From CBDTTW01 sp965363675 (GTDB lineage Bacteria; Bacteroidota; Rhodothermia; Rhodothermales; DASSAV01): 7,280 nt of DNA. Positions 5,987-7,280 of this stretch are shown piece after piece (positions within the stretch are counted from its first letter, which is position 1; each line of letters begins with the position of its first letter). The notes beneath the pieces are model-generated. The model did not search any database. It was not told where the DNA came from and saw nothing but the letters and a program-made list of their open reading frames with translations. The stretch covers positions 1 to 7,280 of the forward strand of contig CBDTTW010000151.1 of NCBI GenBank assembly GCA_965363675.1, in the 5' to 3' direction. A program made the translations under genes and the position numbers.

Positions 5987-7280
5987 ACCGAGGCGTGCTG
6001 CCCTAACGCGGCGCCGGTGCATTGCGGCTGAAAGCCGTCGCCGCCGGCCAGGCGCAGCAGCAGCGTGACCGTGGTGCCCCGAGGCGCAGGCCCGTCCGCC
6101 CGGTCGCTCGACTTCAGATCCACCTTGCCGCCGTACTGTTTCATGAAGCGGGCCACGAGCGGCAGCCCGAAGCCGCTGCCGGCTTCGCCCTGGGTGCCGG
6201 GACGGCTGCCGTGCTTGCCCCCAAGGAACACCCGTTCGCACAGCTCCGCCGACATGCCGATACCCTGGTCGGCGATGCTCAGGGCCACCTGCGACCCCGC
6301 CGCGCGCGCGGTCACCGTAATGGCGCCGCCCTCGGGGGAGAACTTGAGCGCGTTCGAGAGCACGTTGGTCAGCACCGAGTTGGTCAGCGAGCGGCGCTCG
6401 GCCCACACGTACAGGTTGTCCGGCGCGTCGGCTACGAGGGTGATCCGCTTGTGCGTGAACTGCGATTCGAGCACCCGGAAGGCATCGTCGAGGGCGCGCT
6501 TCACCTGGACGGGCTCCAGGGTGAGCGTGTTGTCCGCGAGGATCTGCATTTCCCGCACGAGGCGAATGGTGTCGGAGCCCTGCCGGGCGATCTGGAGCGC
6601 GGTGCGGCTGAACTCGGGGGCCATCTCGGGGGCCTCGGCCATTACTTCGAGGTAGTTCTGAATGGCCCCGATGGGGTTGGCGAGGTCGTGGCAGAGAATC
6701 TGGAGCAGCGCCTTGTGGTCGTCGCGTTCGCGCAGCACCTGGGCGTTGAGTTCTTCGAGGCGGCGGTTAGCCTCCTTGCGCAGACGGTTGGCGCGCAGAA
6801 GCCATCCGGCCCCGCCGAGCGTGAGCAGCAGCAGCGCCGTGACGGCCGTGAGCAGGGTCCTCTGGCGGGCGGCGCGGCGCTGGAGGGTCTCGCGCTCACG
6901 CGCGCTGCGCTCGGAGGCCACCTTCCACTCCATCTCGGCCAGCAGCAACTCGTTGCGCTCGGTGTAGAGGCTGTCGGCGGCGAGCGTGAAGCGGCGGAAG
7001 GCATCGAGGGCGGCGGCGGACTTGCCGGAGCGCTCTTCGAGCTGGGCGAGGAAGCGCAGATCCTCCACGATGAGGGCGCGCATGTTCATGCGGCGGGCCA
7101 TGCGCAGGCTCTGGCCGAGGGCGGCGCGCGCCTCGGCGGGGCGGCCGGACTCGCTGTGCAGGCGGCCGAGCAGCATGAGCGCCCGGGCCTGCAACTCGGC
7201 GTGGCCGCCGGAGTCGGCCATGGCGAGCGCGCGCGCGGCGAGCGGCGAGGCGCGCGCGGGGCGGTTCATGTCCCGGTAGA
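5980..7280 (-). CDS. TPR-containing membrane sensor histidine kinase, 5' partial
   Basis: The frame stays open to the right edge (codons for Y-R-D precede the first visible Met at 7269-7267), so the true N-terminus is outside the window. Numbering from that Met, TPR-like helix pairs lie at about 1-20 (partial), 27-60 and 67-100, followed by a charged coiled coil (100-136), one hydrophobic membrane segment (about 138-158) and a second coiled coil (162-185). HisKA has phosphoacceptor His194 in LCHDLANPIGAI. The HATPase has N302/N306, G1 box DQGIG 334-338 and G2 box GSGFGLP 364-370. All catalytic motifs are canonical. No receiver follows, so it should signal to a separate response regulator not present here. 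By analogy with this architecture the TPR part is probably extracytoplasmic and the kinase core cytosolic; a signal peptide would lie upstream and cannot be checked. TAG 5982-5980 overlaps the stop of the Cys-PAS kinase. Confidence 0.9.
   Translation of the reverse strand, partial: YRDMNRPARASPLAARALAMADSGGHAELQARALMLLGRLHSESGRPAEARAALGQSLRMARRMNMRALIVEDLRFLAQLEERSGKSAAALDAFRRFTLAADSLYTERNELLLAEMEWKVASERSARERETLQRRAARQRTLLTAVTALLLLTLGGAGWLLRANRLRKEANRRLEELNAQVLRERDDHKALLQILCHDLANPIGAIQNYLEVMAEAPEMAPEFSRTALQIARQGSDTIRLVREMQILADNTLTLEPVQVKRALDDAFRVLESQFTHKRITLVADAPDNLYVWAERRSLTNSVLTNVLSNALKFSPEGGAITVTARAAGSQVALSIADQGIGMSAELCERVFLGGKHGSRPGTQGEAGSGFGLPLVARFMKQYGGKVDLKSSDRADGPAPRGTTVTLLLRLAGGDGFQPQCTGAALGQHASVA

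Noticed and set aside
5957..6001. GCGTGCTGC direct repeat (5960-5968 and 5993-6001) near the second convergent junction
   Set aside because: The copies lie within the coding ends of two different genes and short GC-rich words recur by chance here.
4984..6006. Open frame of 340 codons on plus overlapping the Cys-PAS kinase
   Set aside because: It is an Arg/Gly/Ala-rich shadow of the frame that carries the PAS and kinase motifs.
4616..6406. Open frame of 596 codons on minus across the Cys-PAS kinase and the intergenic region
   Set aside because: It has no recognisable domain and runs through non-coding-like sequence as well as the antisense of a well-supported kinase and another frame of the TPR kinase.

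Overview
The window is GC-rich (clearly above 60%, with strong G/C preference at third codon positions) and densely coded. It holds four protein genes: three two-component sensor histidine kinases of different build, and the tail of a phosphatidylglycerol lysyltransferase-like protein. No RNA gene, mobile element or CRISPR array is visible. Wording in several domains suggests a high-GC member of the Bacteroidota/Rhodothermota group. The points are the IRTPLTAIIGF phosphoacceptor block followed by FDEFRQESTGHSRG, the DINLG...TAYALPGDR receiver, and the TPR kinase with its ADSLY...E linker before the membrane segment. This taxonomic guess rests on remembered family resemblance, not on a search.

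Layout. (1) 1-449, plus strand: C-terminal 148 residues of a DUF2156 / LPG-synthase C-terminal (MprF-like) domain protein; its start lies outside the window. (2) 446-4414, minus strand: a 1322-residue, apparently soluble hybrid histidine kinase, GAF - six PAS/PAC - HisKA - HATPase - receiver. (3) 4415-4831: a 417-bp divergent intergenic region, less GC-rich than the genes, with a possible leader hairpin, a small palindrome and four copies of an ACTTA(A)GC-like word. (4) 4832-5983, plus strand: a 383-residue PAS histidine kinase with a cysteine-rich PAS domain and an unusual ATP-binding G1 region. (5) 5980-7280, minus strand: a TPR - membrane segment - HisKA - HATPase sensor kinase whose N-terminus lies outside the window.

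Organisation. The genes form two convergent pairs around one divergent promoter region. Both convergent pairs overlap by exactly 4 nt, with the two stop codons interlocked (CTAA at 446-449, CTAG at 5980-5983), and both junctions are palindromic. The first carries a perfect 8-bp stem whose loop holds most of the stop codons; the second is a 10-bp perfect palindrome.

Function. All three kinases keep a plausible phosphoacceptor histidine. Only the hybrid kinase has a receiver domain, and no free-standing response regulator or output domain is encoded here. The region therefore looks like a signalling-input patch whose outputs are elsewhere. The two kinases facing away from the 4415-4831 region could be co-regulated through it. 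The most distinctive single item is the four-cysteine PAS insert in the 4832-5983 kinase, which could bind a metal or iron-sulfur cluster; this is inference.
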